NCBI GenBank assembly: GCA_037102815.1
Contig: BTPP01000002.1
Location: 3,224,001-3,288,000, forward strand
DNA length: 64,000 nucleotides
DNA from: Neurospora intermedia
Taxonomy: Eukaryota > Ascomycota > Sordariomycetes > Sordariales > Sordariaceae
Direction: 5' to 3'
Made by a program: the position numbers and the translations under genes
Part shown: one piece after another, positions 13,253-24,334 of the stretch
Layout of the letters: each line of letters starts with the position of its first letter
How positions within the stretch are numbered: position 1 is the first letter of the stretch
The notes under the pieces: generated by a model
What the model was told of the DNA's origin: nothing
The model's input: only the letters and a program-made list of their open reading frames with translations
The model's database searches: none

Positions 13253-13834
13253 CTAGAGTGAAAACTGAATCGGCATGCTGGTAATATCCCAGAACACAGC
13301 AGCCTCCAGAAATCTGTCAACTGCAGCCGCCAGAGGACAGCAGCGATGAGGGATCTCCGCGCGAAGGTGCTCTGCAGCGAAGCTGCGGAAACGCTGCCGC
13401 GCCTCAATGATAGCCATAAAAAGGGCCTGAAAAATACGGGGGTTGAGGAGCTCCCCAAGCTCGGTACCCACACGAGCCTGTTCGAGGAAGGACTCATCCT
13501 CCCAGTCCCAAATGTCGAAACCGTCCTCGCCGACGCCAGTCATGCCGATGCCGGCCATGAAATCGACTGGGTCGAGCATCGCCATGTTGTTGCGCACAAG
13601 GCGCGTGGATGTGTCGACTATCTCGACAAGCAGACGCTCAACCTCCCGCTTAGCGGGGCTCGAGGTCATCCTTATGTTGGGATGTGCCCGCTCCACGAGC
13701 ACCTGCAGAACCGCGACAACAACAACATCACGGCGCTCAGGCCGCAGGATGTTTCGGCCGTGGTGGTAATTCCAACGGAGCCCCATCTTGGGGAGGATTT
13801 GGTAAAGAGAGGGCGACCGGGTGGGAGCAGACAT
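13253..13834 (-). CDS. Divergent paralog family, copy 1 (tail apparently lost)
   Basis: This encodes 193 aa. The start at 13834 (AAAATGTC) follows a possible 5' UTR splice acceptor (TACAG). I do not recognise the product. It belongs to the same family as the genes at 20.1, 22.0 and 24.3 kb. The shared parts are an N-terminal block beginning G-L-R-W (residues 18-21), a core from F116 to about A153 that aligns with the others without gaps and contains EARQRF, and an AVDRFL...FWD block at 171-183 almost identical to the copy at 24.3 kb. The frame stops at a TAG just after this block. The same frame then reads 22 very acidic codons (13252-13187), and a second frame carries a further acidic stretch to 13108. 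The 24.3 kb copy has an intact acidic tail, so copy 1 probably lost its own by a stop and a one-base shift. An unannotated intron ending at the CACTCTAG is the alternative. Confidence 0.6.
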   Translation of the reverse strand: MSAPTRSPSLYQILPKMGLRWNYHHGRNILRPERRDVVVVAVLQVLVERAHPNIRMTSSPAKREVERLLVEIVDTSTRLVRNNMAMLDPVDFMAGIGMTGVGEDGFDIWDWEDESFLEQARVGTELGELLNPRIFQALFMAIIEARQRFRSFAAEHLRAEIPHRCCPLAAAVDRFLEAAVFWDITSMPIQFSL

Positions 13835-16800
13835 TTTAGAAGTGCCTGTACTCAACAAAGGGTCAGCGGTTATTCGTTGTGCTTATGGAGTTTAGGATAG
13901 TTCATGTGAGAAATTGCTTAGCCCTTACGACATGGCTAAATGTGGCTTTGGACTTACGTTCTGGTGGGGAGCGCGTGGGTGAGAACTTGGTCAAACGCGT
14001 GACGACGTCAATGGAAACTGAAAGAGCGTCGATGTCAGCAATCCATATACTGTATCATAAGCGCCTGCGATGATATGTCTTCCGTACTTACATGAAGTGT
14101 GTGCGTTGTTGTGTTGAGATGATCTCGTCGTGATTCTCGCGGTTGTCGGGGAAGAGAAGAAGTTGTGGTCGAAAGTTGAAAATTTAAGGAGGGAGAGAGA
14201 ATCAGCGAGTACGAGTGACGGGACCGAGGGCAGGAGAGAGAATTGGTGCCTGAAATTTCTCTCCAGCTTGGCGTTTGCTATCTTTCTATTCTACCAATAG
14301 CAGAATAGCGAAAGCGCGTATCGTGTTCGAGATGAGATGAAATGCACATTTTTTGCCCTTTGCTTGTTATTATACCACATGTAAGGAAGGCACGGCAACC
14401 GAGAAGGAACCTAAGATCTCCACTAATGTAACCGGTCCTTAACGGCAGGCTGATTGCAGGCACCGTCAGTCCTTTCGAAACGCTTATACCGCTTCACTTG
14501 TGTCACTGTCTACAGTCAGAGCAGTCAAGCTTCAGTGATTCAAATCGGGCATGTTCAACAAAAATCGATAGTTATCATCGAAGTCATCAAAGAAGAAATG
14601 AATACGACGTACTTGAAATATGGCGGAAACTGGGATTGATTTGATAGTTCGTGGCGAGCTTCGTCGTGACAAGACTGCGACTCTTTGTGGGAAAGTTTTG
14701 GAGAACGAAGCATGTCCGTGCTTGGAAAACACCAACTTGTCCATAAGTAGACTGTCATTTTTGGATCATGTTTGCCGAGCTGAAGTCATCTTCCATTTTC
14801 TGTTGAATCACTTGATTGCGAGAGTAACCTAGAGAAAGTACCCCTTCGCCTTCTCTATTTGTAGAACGGGCTCAAAAGGTTGCCGCGAATATAAGTGCAT
14901 GTGAGCAAGTGAACGGTTACGTTGTTGCTTGATGCGTGGAATCAGCGCAGCCTTGATGAATCATGAATCTCTTGATTGTTGTCTCCTCTAAGTCTGCAGA
15001 GAGCTGACGGCTCCGTCAACGAGCCTTATGTACAGCTCATGGCAGAGGTAGCTACTTCCCTCAACGGGTGCTGCTTCCCTCAGGGGGTGACGATTCCCTC
15101 AACGCGGAAACCCCGTGTCATTGCTTTTTATCACGAGGATGATAAACCGCAAAGCCAAATTCTTACGTTCAAAAAACTCCCAAGTACATCTTTTGGATGC
15201 GGAAAGGCGAGAACATATAGGAACTTGAAGATGGAGTAGGAACGAAGAAGAGAAACAGAAACCAGGAAGACCACACCTACTGGAAGCGAGGTGCCCCTGA
15301 GCGGAAGCACATTGAAAGGCTGCAAAGGCACGACTGGTCAACAACATCGAACTTGCAAATAACACGTCCGCGCTAAGTAAGGGACACCTCCAATGCAGGG
15401 GCATTTGGGGAAGGATTATGGCGCCCATCACCTCCTTCCTTCTTCATGCTACATTCTTGCACACCTAGGTAGATGGCCATGCATCCCCGAGTCTTCTGTA
15501 TTGTATTGTGAGGAAGGGACCCAGCCCTTCTTCCGACCAACGAGTGGTAAGTTGCCACGGGACAGGAGATTAGGAGAAGCCTATAGTGAAAGGACTGAAG
15601 CTGGATGTTTCAGGCGCTTCGGACTTTCAGATTCGGGCAAGTTTGACAGCTATGCCGCCTTGAGCGGGCAGAATGACTTGCCGGAACGTACCGACCTGCC
15701 GGGACATTCTTGCCGGACGTAGCTCCCCCTACAGCCCAGCCCAGCCCAATGACTGCCAACCGGTACCAAGCCTGCAGACAGGCCCTATATAGAGAAGGTC
15801 AAGTGCTAAGGTCTCCAACAAGGACGATACCCTAAGGTCAACTTTGGGACAATGGCTGAGCGGTCATTGAGGCACGCCTGAGGCGCCCTCACCTTGAGGC
15901 GATGGGTTCGATTCCCACATGTAGCCCCATTTCTTTAAACAGTTGTAGTTTGCAGACATCATATCATCCTGTGTTTACGCGCGAAGTCTATGCTGCTACA
16001 CTCCATAAGTCAAGTATCGTTTCTTTGTTATTTTTTTTTCTTTTCTTTTTCTTAGTTAATCCTCCCTTTCATAGGGACATCGGGCAAGGGTTTATCCAAT
16101 ACTTCGCTGTAGCCTTTTCGCACACATTCTATTCGTTAGCACGCTTTTCTCTTTATATTTTATACAAGAAAGATTATATTTATCAACTCCGTAGCGACAT
16201 GGTAAGGACATTCCACCCTTGTGATTGTTGCCGTGCACTGTATGTGAAAGAAAGCGCTAGGAAAACCCTCGAACAAGATCAACGAGCTGAACGTATGCAG
16301 ACTCGGATGTTTTTATGGAAACATTCTAGCTAACCCGATTTCAAATACGCGTAGTGTAAGTAGAGTGCCAATGCCGTACCTTGTGGCACTACTGGCAACG
16401 AGGCCACAGCCTGATGCTACGGACCAAATCGACACCTGCATGTGCGAGGCCTGGGGCATTGATGAGCGTTGACAAAAGTCAACTACACGTTGCACGATCT
16501 AACAGAGACCTTTTATACAAGGCTTGAAAAGAATAAAACGATATTCATCATGCCTCTCAGATGATCCATTGGTGATGTCCTCCTTGCAGCAAGTAATGCC
16601 TGTCAGACGAGGGTCGTTGGATCCATTTTGGTGGAGGCTCCCGCACCCACCGCTCCACTGAGGTTGCATACGCTAACCCAAGTTATAACTGAATGGCGCT
16701 CCACGTGACAGGGGGATGTGCTTGGCTGTGACACGGCATTCCGATGACTCTCTTTTGCTGTTTCCTTGATTTGCATATTCTTCTGCCCCCTCCATCCAAT

Positions 16801-16992
16801 TCACAGCTGCTTGAGTATCATGTCCTTAACCTCACACTGATTGCCGCAGATTCTCACGCACAAGACTTTTTCCCGCTGATTTCCCCTGCTCCTGCACCTC
16901 ATACATTTGCATCTCCTGCATCCGGCCACGTTCGTCCCGTCCCGTCTCCATCGGTTCCTGACTCCGCTACCCCGCCATTTACGTCATACGCG
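13835..16992. other. Gene-poor interval
   Basis: Reading frames here are short and lack family features. The first few hundred bases are the likely promoter and 5' UTR of the minus-strand family gene. A tRNA-like sequence lies at 15846-15929. The part from about 16700 is the upstream region of the TenA-like gene: in-frame codons precede its chosen start from 16744, but they resemble leader sequence, including an intron-like acceptor near 16850. Confidence 0.45.
15846..15929 (+). tRNA. Degenerate type II tRNA-like sequence
   Basis: It shows a Leu/Ser-type D-arm (TGGCTGAGCGGTCA), an extended hairpin-rich middle and a T-arm TGGGTTCGATTCCCA. The acceptor stem does not pair over seven bases and no anticodon is clear. 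The end CCCACATGTAGCC is the same as in the minus-strand sequence at 11.7 kb, which points to a dispersed tRNA-derived element or paired pseudogenes. Confidence 0.35.
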
Positions 16993-18432
16993 ATGGCATC
17001 CTCGACCGCACAGTCTGGGCCAACACGGGGACCTTTTGAGCCACCGGTACCAACACCACAAACCGAACTGAAACAGCCGCCTAAGCGACCCAAATGGTGC
17101 CTCACCGAACATCTCCTGACAACGTACGGGTACGAATTCCAGACTGCCACGCAGCATCCGTTTCTCGAGGCAGCTGCCAAGGGTGAGCTCCCCAAGGACG
17201 TCCTGAGTCGCTGGCTCGCCAACGACAGGCTGTACATCCACAGGTAGGCCGCTTCTCTCATCACCCAAAGCCAACTGGCATTGACACGCTTCAGTTATAT
17301 CCGCGCCGCCGGAAAGCTTCTTTCTACCATCGACTTGCCCCAGAAGATCCCGGCGCCCAAGCAAGATGGATCCGAGCCCGAACCCGAACAATGGGAAACC
17401 CAGCTGGTGGACTGGCTGATCGAAGCCCTTGGCGCCGTCCGCAGAGAGGAGAGAATGTTCATCGAGGTTGCTGAACGTTACGGCTTGAAAATTGACCTCA
17501 CTAGTCCCGCCGCAACAGCGAAGAGCGTCAGTACCAGCACCAGCACCAGTGTCGAACACCATCTCCACGCCCCTGCCGCCAACGTTCTCACCATTCCCGA
17601 TGAGCAAAAGCTCCCTGGCTTGCTGCAGATTTCCGAGCTCTTCTCCACCATCATACCTGCCCCCATCCCCGTAGCACCCGCGCGCGGTCTCGTCGTTGCC
17701 GTGTCCGCTGACAAGTCATCGCCCGACGACCCGCCCTCTACCCCTGATCCTGACCAGATCGCGAAAGCCAGCGAGAGTGAGAAGGACAAAGAATCACAGC
17801 CTGACGATGAAGACGAACCAGAGGAGCAACCAGTTCATCCTCCTCCCGCTCTGCCATGGCTCGAAGGCGCTCTCACCTTCTATGGCACCGAGCTCGCCTA
17901 CTTAGCCGCCTGGTCCTATGCTAAATCTCTACAAAACAAATATTCTGCGGGCGCCACCTCCCGCTCCGCTGGCACCCAAGGCCAAGAGTCTTCGTCCTCA
18001 AACAGCGCCCCCAGTGCCCCGAGACAATATACAACGCCTCCGCATACCTTCACTACCACAACTCCCGTCACTTCCCCCGCCCCATCCCGCGAAGCGCTTT
18101 CCGCATTCTCGTCGCCACACGTCAGCATTCAGCCGTTCCAGCCCCCTCCTCCCCCGAACAGCGCTTCCGGCGATAGATCTGCACCGGGAACGCAGGATGC
18201 GGACGGCGGCGCCCTGAGAAACGAGTTCATCCCCAATTGGAGCAGCGTGGAATTTGCACTCTTTGTTAACCGGCTGGGACGAATCATCGATGGTGCCGTG
18301 TCCGAGTTACTCGAAGCTGCGGGTGGAGAAGGCCCGGTGGCGAATGCGGCTAAGGGGGCTATTCTGAGGAGAGTGGAGGGCAGATGGAAGAGCTTGATGG
18401 TTGCTGAGGCGTCGTTTTGGCCCGATATCTAG
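16993..18432 (+). CDS. TenA/heme-oxygenase-like fold protein with low-complexity inserts
   Basis: This encodes about 462 aa in two exons, 16993-17243 and 17295-18432. The N-terminal part (TQHPFLEAAAKGELP, residues 53-67, then LSRWLANDRLYIHSYIRAAGKLL) is the typical first helix pair of the TENA/THI-4 (PQQC) superfamily. This fold is known in thiaminase II and in proteins of unknown function. Later helices appear around residue 272 (WLEGALTFYGTELAYLAAW) and residue 399 (WSSVEFALFVNRL). They are separated by Pro/Ser/Thr-rich and acidic stretches that break up the domain, giving roughly twice the length of a bacterial TenA. The first in-frame ATG is at 16744, but conservation begins after 16993. 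I see no fused kinase domain as in Thi20, so a thiamine-salvage role is only a possibility. Confidence 0.75.
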
Positions 18433-18741
18433 GACGTATTGGGCACTCTTGGCGCTTTCCAAGTTGGATGATCTGTGGGATTGAGACAGCAAAATTATAT
18501 GGGTTTATGGACTGAATCATAGCATGACCGAATGTTGTTCGTTATTTTGGATATACCTCGGAGAGTTTCAAAGTACGCTGAATCCGGAATATACAGAATC
18601 TTCTTGCCCTCCTGCCCTGTTTGCTGACGCCGCTGCATCGTTGACCTTGGAAGCAGCTATGTGATTCTTGGTTTCTTTCTCCTCCTAACATACACGCGGA
18701 CACTCCCGAGATTCTGAAGAAGGCATAGATTCTACGCCGAG
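18433..18741. other. Convergent 3' intergenic spacer
   Basis: This is the spacer between the ends of the TenA-like gene (plus) and the 18.7 kb gene (minus). It contains only presumed 3' UTRs; I see nothing else. Confidence 0.5.
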
Positions 18742-19584
18742 CTACTCCTCCTTCTTCTCCAAGACAACCGTCTCTTCACGCCCCTCCTCATCGCCAAAGT
18801 TATGCTTTGGGGTTTGCTGACCGCCTTCATCAGACGACTTGTGTGTCTGAGCAGGGTCGGGTGAAAACCCGGCATCCTTGCCGTTTGCAACATTGCTTGC
18901 AAGCGTAGACGTAGAATTCTGGACGCCCCCGAAACCCGTACCCCGCAGGAGGTCCCCAACCGAACCACGATGTTTTTGGGGGATCAAACCCAGACCAAAG
19001 TTTGGAAGTTGTGACCCGCCCGCCCCAGCTGCGATATTCGAATCGGCTCTCCCACCAGTCATCCTCCCACCCCTGAACTTCCTCCTATGGTGCTTTGACC
19101 TGGGATTCTTAGCCTGCAAACTAACCAGTCGACCGCGCACCATCTCGCTGGACTTGTGATGCTGCTTGCTCAACTGCCGCATCTCGCGCCTGACACGGGT
19201 ATATACCTCCGCTGCTGTATCAAGTACTCGTCGAATGGTTTGTAGCTCGGCTACTTCGGCTAGGGAGAGGGTGGTGCTGGCGCCAGGAATGCTGTTGCGC
19301 TCGGCGACGGTGGCGGCGGTACACCCAGTGGCGACGGCGATGCTGCCGCCCTCCGCGACGACGGAGGCGAGGGCGGAGAGTTTGTCGGCCACTTGGGGGA
19401 AGGTGTCGGTGAGGGTTGGGAGGTCGAGGAGCTGTGATGGGTTTGGATCTGGGTTCGTGGGGAGGGTGGTGGGAGTGGTGGAAGTGAGAGTCTCGTTCTC
19501 GCGCTGGTTGGTCTTTGAAGGGCTGGTGGCGGGTGTCGACATTGTGCTTTTTTTGTCTGACGGTTCCCTCTTAATATTAGACAT
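18742..19584 (-). CDS. Hypothetical low-complexity basic/acidic protein
   Basis: This is an uninterrupted 280-codon frame, unrecognised. The N-terminal 55 residues are Ser/Thr/Pro-rich. A predicted helical stretch follows from about 50 to 150 (LDLPTLTDTFPQVADKLSAL, then LAEVAELQTIRRVLDTAAEV), then a basic patch (KHHRRKFRGG), a Gly-rich segment and a highly charged tail ending EKKEE. Starts at 19584 (MSNIKRE) or 19542 (MSTPATS) are both possible. It may be nuclear given the basic patch, but no domain supports a function. It converges with the TenA-like gene. The complementary plus-strand frame at 19166-19666 is a shadow. Confidence 0.6.
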   Translation of the reverse strand: MSNIKREPSDKKSTMSTPATSPSKTNQRENETLTSTTPTTLPTNPDPNPSQLLDLPTLTDTFPQVADKLSALASVVAEGGSIAVATGCTAATVAERNSIPGASTTLSLAEVAELQTIRRVLDTAAEVYTRVRREMRQLSKQHHKSSEMVRGRLVSLQAKNPRSKHHRRKFRGGRMTGGRADSNIAAGAGGSQLPNFGLGLIPQKHRGSVGDLLRGTGFGGVQNSTSTLASNVANGKDAGFSPDPAQTHKSSDEGGQQTPKHNFGDEEGREETVVLEKKEE

Positions 19585-20108
19585 GGTTGTTGATGGTGAT
19601 TATTTTGGGGTAGTAATGATTTGTAGAGGTGAAAATCTTTTGGTAGCTGACGGAGGCAGAGAATGAATAGATACAGGATTTTTCGTCAACTTAAATATCA
19701 GGACTGGTAGGACATGGACAACTGACAAGACTGGCGATTTGTCCGCTTGCTTGTTTGTTTGTTTTATGTACCTATGCAAACGAAGCCTCGAACGGCAATC
19801 GCAAAGGTAGTTAGCCGAATGAGTAGTCGGAGGCCCGTTGTGCGTTGAAAGTCTTCAAATTTGATTGCCTAAGCGCAGTCTTGATCCTATGGCTTGTGTT
19901 TGGCCAATGACTATGCATATTCACGTATGATTACGGCATTCAGGGCGGGTTGGTATGAGTCTTTTTTGATGTACCAGGCTAACGAACAAACCAGCATTGG
20001 ACTATACGTCTCTAGTACAATTATCAGGCCAGATTTTAAGAGCATCTGATAGCTGCGTTCTTCTCATTAAACTATCGGTATCGGCATCCATTCCCACTGA
20101 CCGCGACG
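19585..20108. other. Spacer between minus-strand genes
   Basis: This holds the promoter side of the 18.7 kb gene and the 3' side of family copy 2. No gene or repeat is evident. Confidence 0.4.
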
Positions 20109-20696
20109 TCAATCATGTGCCGAAGGCTCCAGGTCCTTGGAAAGCTCAGTTGACTTTGCTTCTCCAAGGGTACCTCCCGTCGAAGAAGCTTGCTCCTCCT
20201 CCGCTTTCAAGATCTCCTCATCAATCCGTCTGGACAAGTCCTCGTCACTGTAACGGCCGTACATATGCCTGACCAGCTCACTCAACTGTACGGCCAACTC
20301 CGACGGAGTCTCTGTCGAATCGCGATGGCGTCGCATGAAGCGAACTCGAGCGGCGATGAGCTCGCGGAACAGCTCGGCGTAGATATGTGTTGGCATTTCG
20401 CGTCCATGGCCGTTCCAGTTAGCAAGTTTTGCGAAAAAGTCGTACTCTTTGCCGGGTGCGTAGACGGCCGCCTTGTGGTGACGGGGGGCTTGCTGGTTGG
20501 CAACAAAGACCATGACTGCCACCTCCATGGAGACGTTGCCGGGATCAATGGGAATGTAGTTTCTTCTGAAGGCGAGGAGAACTAATTCGTCGTACTCAAG
20601 GCTGCGTAGAATGTGTGGGCGATCTTCCCATAGCATACCCCTGGTAGGTAGGCACTCCTTGAGGGTCATGTTTGGGCGCCAGGGAGTGGACGCCAT
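20109..20696 (-). CDS. Divergent paralog family, copy 2
   Basis: This encodes 195 aa in a single coding exon. The start at 20696 (CAACCATGGC) has a strong context; a splice-acceptor-like CAG lies 22 nt upstream, so a 5' UTR intron is likely. It is closest to copy 3: both share N-M-[TS]-L-K-E-C, a G-x-[ML]-W-x-D-R-P block leading into L-R-S-L-E, the core beginning at F87 with GR-x-MP spacing, ELFRELIAARVRF (108-120), and a C-terminal Y-S-D-x-x-L-S-x-R-[IL]-[DE]-E-E-I-L-K-A-E block (149-166). There is no signal peptide or membrane segment; the protein looks helical and cytosolic or nuclear. Function unknown. Copies 1 and 4 end in a different, tryptophan-bearing block. Confidence 0.7.
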   Translation of the reverse strand: MASTPWRPNMTLKECLPTRGMLWEDRPHILRSLEYDELVLLAFRRNYIPIDPGNVSMEVAVMVFVANQQAPRHHKAAVYAPGKEYDFFAKLANWNGHGREMPTHIYAELFRELIAARVRFMRRHRDSTETPSELAVQLSELVRHMYGRYSDEDLSRRIDEEILKAEEEQASSTGGTLGEAKSTELSKDLEPSAHD

Positions 20697-22046
20697 GGTT
20701 GCGACTTGTGGTAACACCTGCGATTGAGCGTGTAAGTTTTCTGAGAGCTGTAGAGTAATGAGTGACGGGAGCGAGGGGAGGTTGGAGACTGCGATATCGC
20801 AAAGCCGAAAGGTGTCTCAAAAGTTGGGAGCGCAGAATCTCGTAGGTACCTACTAGACAAGGGAGTGGCTACCTTACCTACGCGTGAAAAAGAGTGGTCG
20901 TGACGAAGCGCTCTTGTTTGGGTTCGTCGGTATGTCGAATAAGACTGGATCGCTGATCAAGTTCTGAGTATGGTGATAGCTGCCATGGGCTTTGTGGGAT
21001 AGATTGTTGCCAGGGAAGGTAGAGAGAAAGTGAGGGGAGGAAAGGGGAGGAAGGTGGGGCGCAGCATTTGGGAAGTGAATGGCCACCAGCGTGGTGAATA
21101 CATCGATGCGAAGGTAATTTACCCCTCCAGCACCGAAAGAGAAACGGTCAGGAGCACGGGTATTGATGATTGGCTCTCACATGTTGACTGATGGTTCCCC
21201 GTAACTGCGGCTGTCTAGGCGTACGGGCCTAAGGAAGGAGAAGTGGAAAGGTTCGCTGTTGGGCTTATTGTCTCATCATCAATTCATCGTTCCTAATACA
21301 ACTCGTAGTAGGCAGATCTTCCCATGATTATTTTGCTGGAAAACTCGACAAACACACACAGCCGCTGTCAACCTTCTCAGCCACTTTCCGCAAATATTCA
21401 TGAGCTTGACAAAAAGGATTTCGCCGTCGACGGAGTGCCATATCTCCTTGTGACTGGGGGCCAACTGCAGATAGATGCTTAGTCTAGGAAAAGCAACAAT
21501 AGAGGGAAAGGAGGATGATGATTTTTGTCCCCTTCGCTTCTTCTGTTTGGGTAGCGAAACATCATGGTTCATTCCCATTGTTTTAAGTAAAGCGAGAGGA
21601 GGGTTTTGTAGTATAGGTCAGTAAAACTTGCGAAGCTGGTTTGGGCCAAGATCACATCGCCTCCCATCAAGGATCTTTGACTAGAAAGCTGTTGTAATGC
21701 ACACAATAAAGTGAAACGAGGCCTCACTTGGACATTTACGATAATTTACTCATGACCTGGAGCCTCTTGGAAGAACTCCATGATGATCTCTCATCTTCCT
21801 ATTGCATAGGAACTTCAGATGCCAATCAATGGCCAGCACATAGTACCACTAGCTATGGTCAAATCTTTGTTGGTTTGTGGTGTGACGGAAGTTGCGATCC
21901 CAATCCAGTTATGACAGAAACATATGCAGCTGTGTTACCAAAATCACAAGAAAACCCCAGTACTCTCTTGTACTCCCTCTCACTCCTCGATGGTCATGTG
22001 TCGTTGACTGCTGCACTGGCTTCCATACTCTCTCTCGTGGGGCGAT
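20697..22046. other. Gene-poor spacer upstream of family copy 2
   Basis: It contains the copy 2 5' region and otherwise unsupported short frames. The plus-strand frame at 21728-22231 overlaps copy 3 in antisense and has no recognisable content. Confidence 0.4.
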
Positions 22047-22640
22047 TTAAGAGAGATCCATCGCCTCTGAACCTCCCGCCGCTCCTCCAGTTTGCTCTGC
22101 AGCCACAGGTCCCTGTCCACCCTCTGCCTTCAGGATTTCCTCCTCAAGTCGCTTGGAAAGCTCGGTATCGGAATAGTGCCCCTCTGTTTTCCTCAGAAAA
22201 ATGTCCATCTTCTCGGCAACCGAGGAGATAGTTCCGGTGTAGTCCGGGTGGTGGGTCAAGAAACGGATGCGAGCGTTGACAAGCTCGCGGAAGAACTCGA
22301 TGAAGACGTGCTTCGGCATGCGACGACCAATGCGGACATCTTCGGCCAGGGTGGAGAGGAACTGGTACTCTCGTCCACTGATATCCTTGGGCTTCCCCCT
22401 TCCCCCTGGAAGAAGTCGGTAAAAACCGAGTTCTTGTCCGGCAACCATGGCCACAATGTTAAGCTCATAGCCAATGTTTCCAGGGCAAATGGGTAAACCA
22501 TTCTTGACGAATGCTTTCAAAACAAGCTTGTCGTGCTCCAGGCTGCGAAGTACGGTCGGGCGATCCTGCCACATGAAGCCCTCAAGTGGAACGCACTCTT
22601 TCAGCGACATGTTTTCTACAAAGACGGGTCGGGACGTCAT
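22047..22640 (-). CDS. Divergent paralog family, copy 3
   Basis: This encodes 197 aa. The start at 22640 is chosen because it aligns residue for residue with copy 2 near the N-terminus; an in-frame ATG at 22766 would add 42 residues with no counterpart. Landmarks are MSLKEC (11-16), GFMWQDRP (21-28), LRSLEHDKLVLKAF (31-44), the core from F94 (FLSTLAE, GRRMP, FFRELVNARIRFL) to H130, MDIFL (145-149, matching VDRFL in copies 1 and 4), and an acidic helix YSDTELSKRLEEEILKAE (156-173). The tail is Gly/Ala-rich. A CTCTCAG acceptor-like site precedes the start. Function unknown. Conserved arginines and acidic residues on helices suggest a protein-interaction domain rather than an enzyme, but this is inference. 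Confidence 0.7.
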   Translation of the reverse strand: MTSRPVFVENMSLKECVPLEGFMWQDRPTVLRSLEHDKLVLKAFVKNGLPICPGNIGYELNIVAMVAGQELGFYRLLPGGRGKPKDISGREYQFLSTLAEDVRIGRRMPKHVFIEFFRELVNARIRFLTHHPDYTGTISSVAEKMDIFLRKTEGHYSDTELSKRLEEEILKAEGGQGPVAAEQTGGAAGGSEAMDLS

Positions 22641-24334
22641 TTCGGAGGGGGTAGCTTGCGGTAAGTTCAGCTGAGAGAATCTAGAGTCAGCTTTGGGTTT
22701 TGTAATGGATTGTAGGAGAAGGGAAATAGGTGCCCTGTTGACCCTAGCGCGGTTTACTGTGTGCATCTCAATGCGATCTGAAATCTGAGGAAACCAGAGC
22801 CTGATTTGTTTTGCACAAAGAAGATGTTTGAGGAAGCACTAACCTAGAGGCAGGGATATCCGGAGATAGGAGTTGTTTAAGATCAGTTTTCGTGAGTGTC
22901 GTTCTATCACGCAGTGGCGCCAAAAGCTGAAGATACAGCGGATGAGAAATGGACCTGAGGTTCTGTTGAGAGTCGCAAAGCAAGACTGCCGTTACAGATT
23001 GTAGCGCGCAACCTGGTAGAGAAGGAGGAAGGAGGAAGACGTGTGCCGTGCTGGGGGATCAGACTCCAAAGGCTACAGCCGGACTGGAAGGAAAGTGGCA
23101 GACCATGACCGGCAGGCACACTCACGGCTGCCTGAAGAGTAGTACCTTGTGCAGTTGCAAACGGGCAAAGACAGTCACCTGATCACTGGCGGGAACCTTC
23201 AGGTACAGAATACACTGGGCTGGGCCTAGAGGTAGAGGCACTTATAAGGGACGGTCCCAGACGTGTTTTCAACAGCGGGTGGTTGGTCGAATGGAATTCA
23301 GACGCGCACGGTTTACCACTACCCATTCAAAAAGTCATGGGTTCGATTCCCATGGCGGCGACTGTTTACTCAATATTTGCCCAGGCCCGCACTTTCGGGT
23401 GCACGGGGGTTACGACCGCCCACTTTGTCTCGCTCGGGCTACCGTAGTATCAGTTGTGACCGTTCGAGGGGATATCTTGGGGGTGGTTCCCTGGGATATC
23501 AAGATGACCAACCACATATATTTTTTGTTCTGTTTTTCCTTTTTTTATTTGGTCTTTCCCGCTCAATTCTTTTGTTTTGATGTTCGCAGGTCACAGTGAT
23601 AATACGACATTTGCTACAGGTTCTGGTCGTTCCTGTGACGTATGCTACCATGTACATATATCGCGAACAGAGTCGTCTGCTAACCGAATAGATCACAGCA
23701 TTGTACCTTGGAGTATTGCGTATTGGTGTAATGCATGCAGCTGCATCTATAGAGGTAGTATGGAGAAAAAGCTTTGGCCGCGAGGAAGCTGATGAAGGAT
23801 CATGCCTCACTACAAGGATATGTTGAGAAAACCGGGTGCAAATTGTGAAATTTATAGATCATGTAACACTCAACTCAACATCCGCAAGATATTAATGTCT
23901 GATTACATCCATATCAAGCGTATTACGCAATAACTACATTTATCTTGTCATATTGTCACTTGTGCATGGTAATAGAGAAGGTTCGTGAATGGCGATGGTC
24001 ATTTGTCATTCTTCTGTCTTATCAACAATCGATCTAACAGTGTAAGTATTAGACCTTTGATGATATGTCGTCATCAACACTAGCTACAAGTACTATCTGA
24101 TGCATAAAAGACAACATCTCTTCTCATGTTACAAACCACATCCCATGATCATGCGACATCGAGCTCTAACAGCAAGCTATAGGGCGACGCAAAGAGAGCA
24201 GGTGCATTCCGGCCGAAAGACCAACGCAGTTGTCGCTCTGATGTAATGTCACTATCTGCCAATAGTCTTTCAATCGCATACCCGACCGCGTTCTTTTTAT
24301 CCGGACTTTAGAAGACGAGACATGGCTTCCAGGC
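22641..24334. other. Spacer with a degenerate tRNA-like sequence
   Basis: This contains the 5' region of copy 3, a tRNA-like sequence at 23275-23363 followed by T-rich stretches, and the 3' region of copy 4. There is no supported protein gene. Confidence 0.4.
23275..23363 (+). tRNA. Degenerate tRNA-like sequence
   Basis: A perfect T-arm (ATGGG/CCCAT around TTCGATT) and a plausible D-arm (GGTCGAATGG...GACG) are present. The 3' end GGCGGCG has no matching 5' acceptor strand and the anticodon arm is unclear. It is probably a tRNA relic; a true gene with an unusual intron is less likely. Confidence 0.3.

Noticed and set aside
19166-19666. 166-codon plus-strand frame
   Set aside because: Antisense to the 18.7 kb minus-strand gene; no features of its own.
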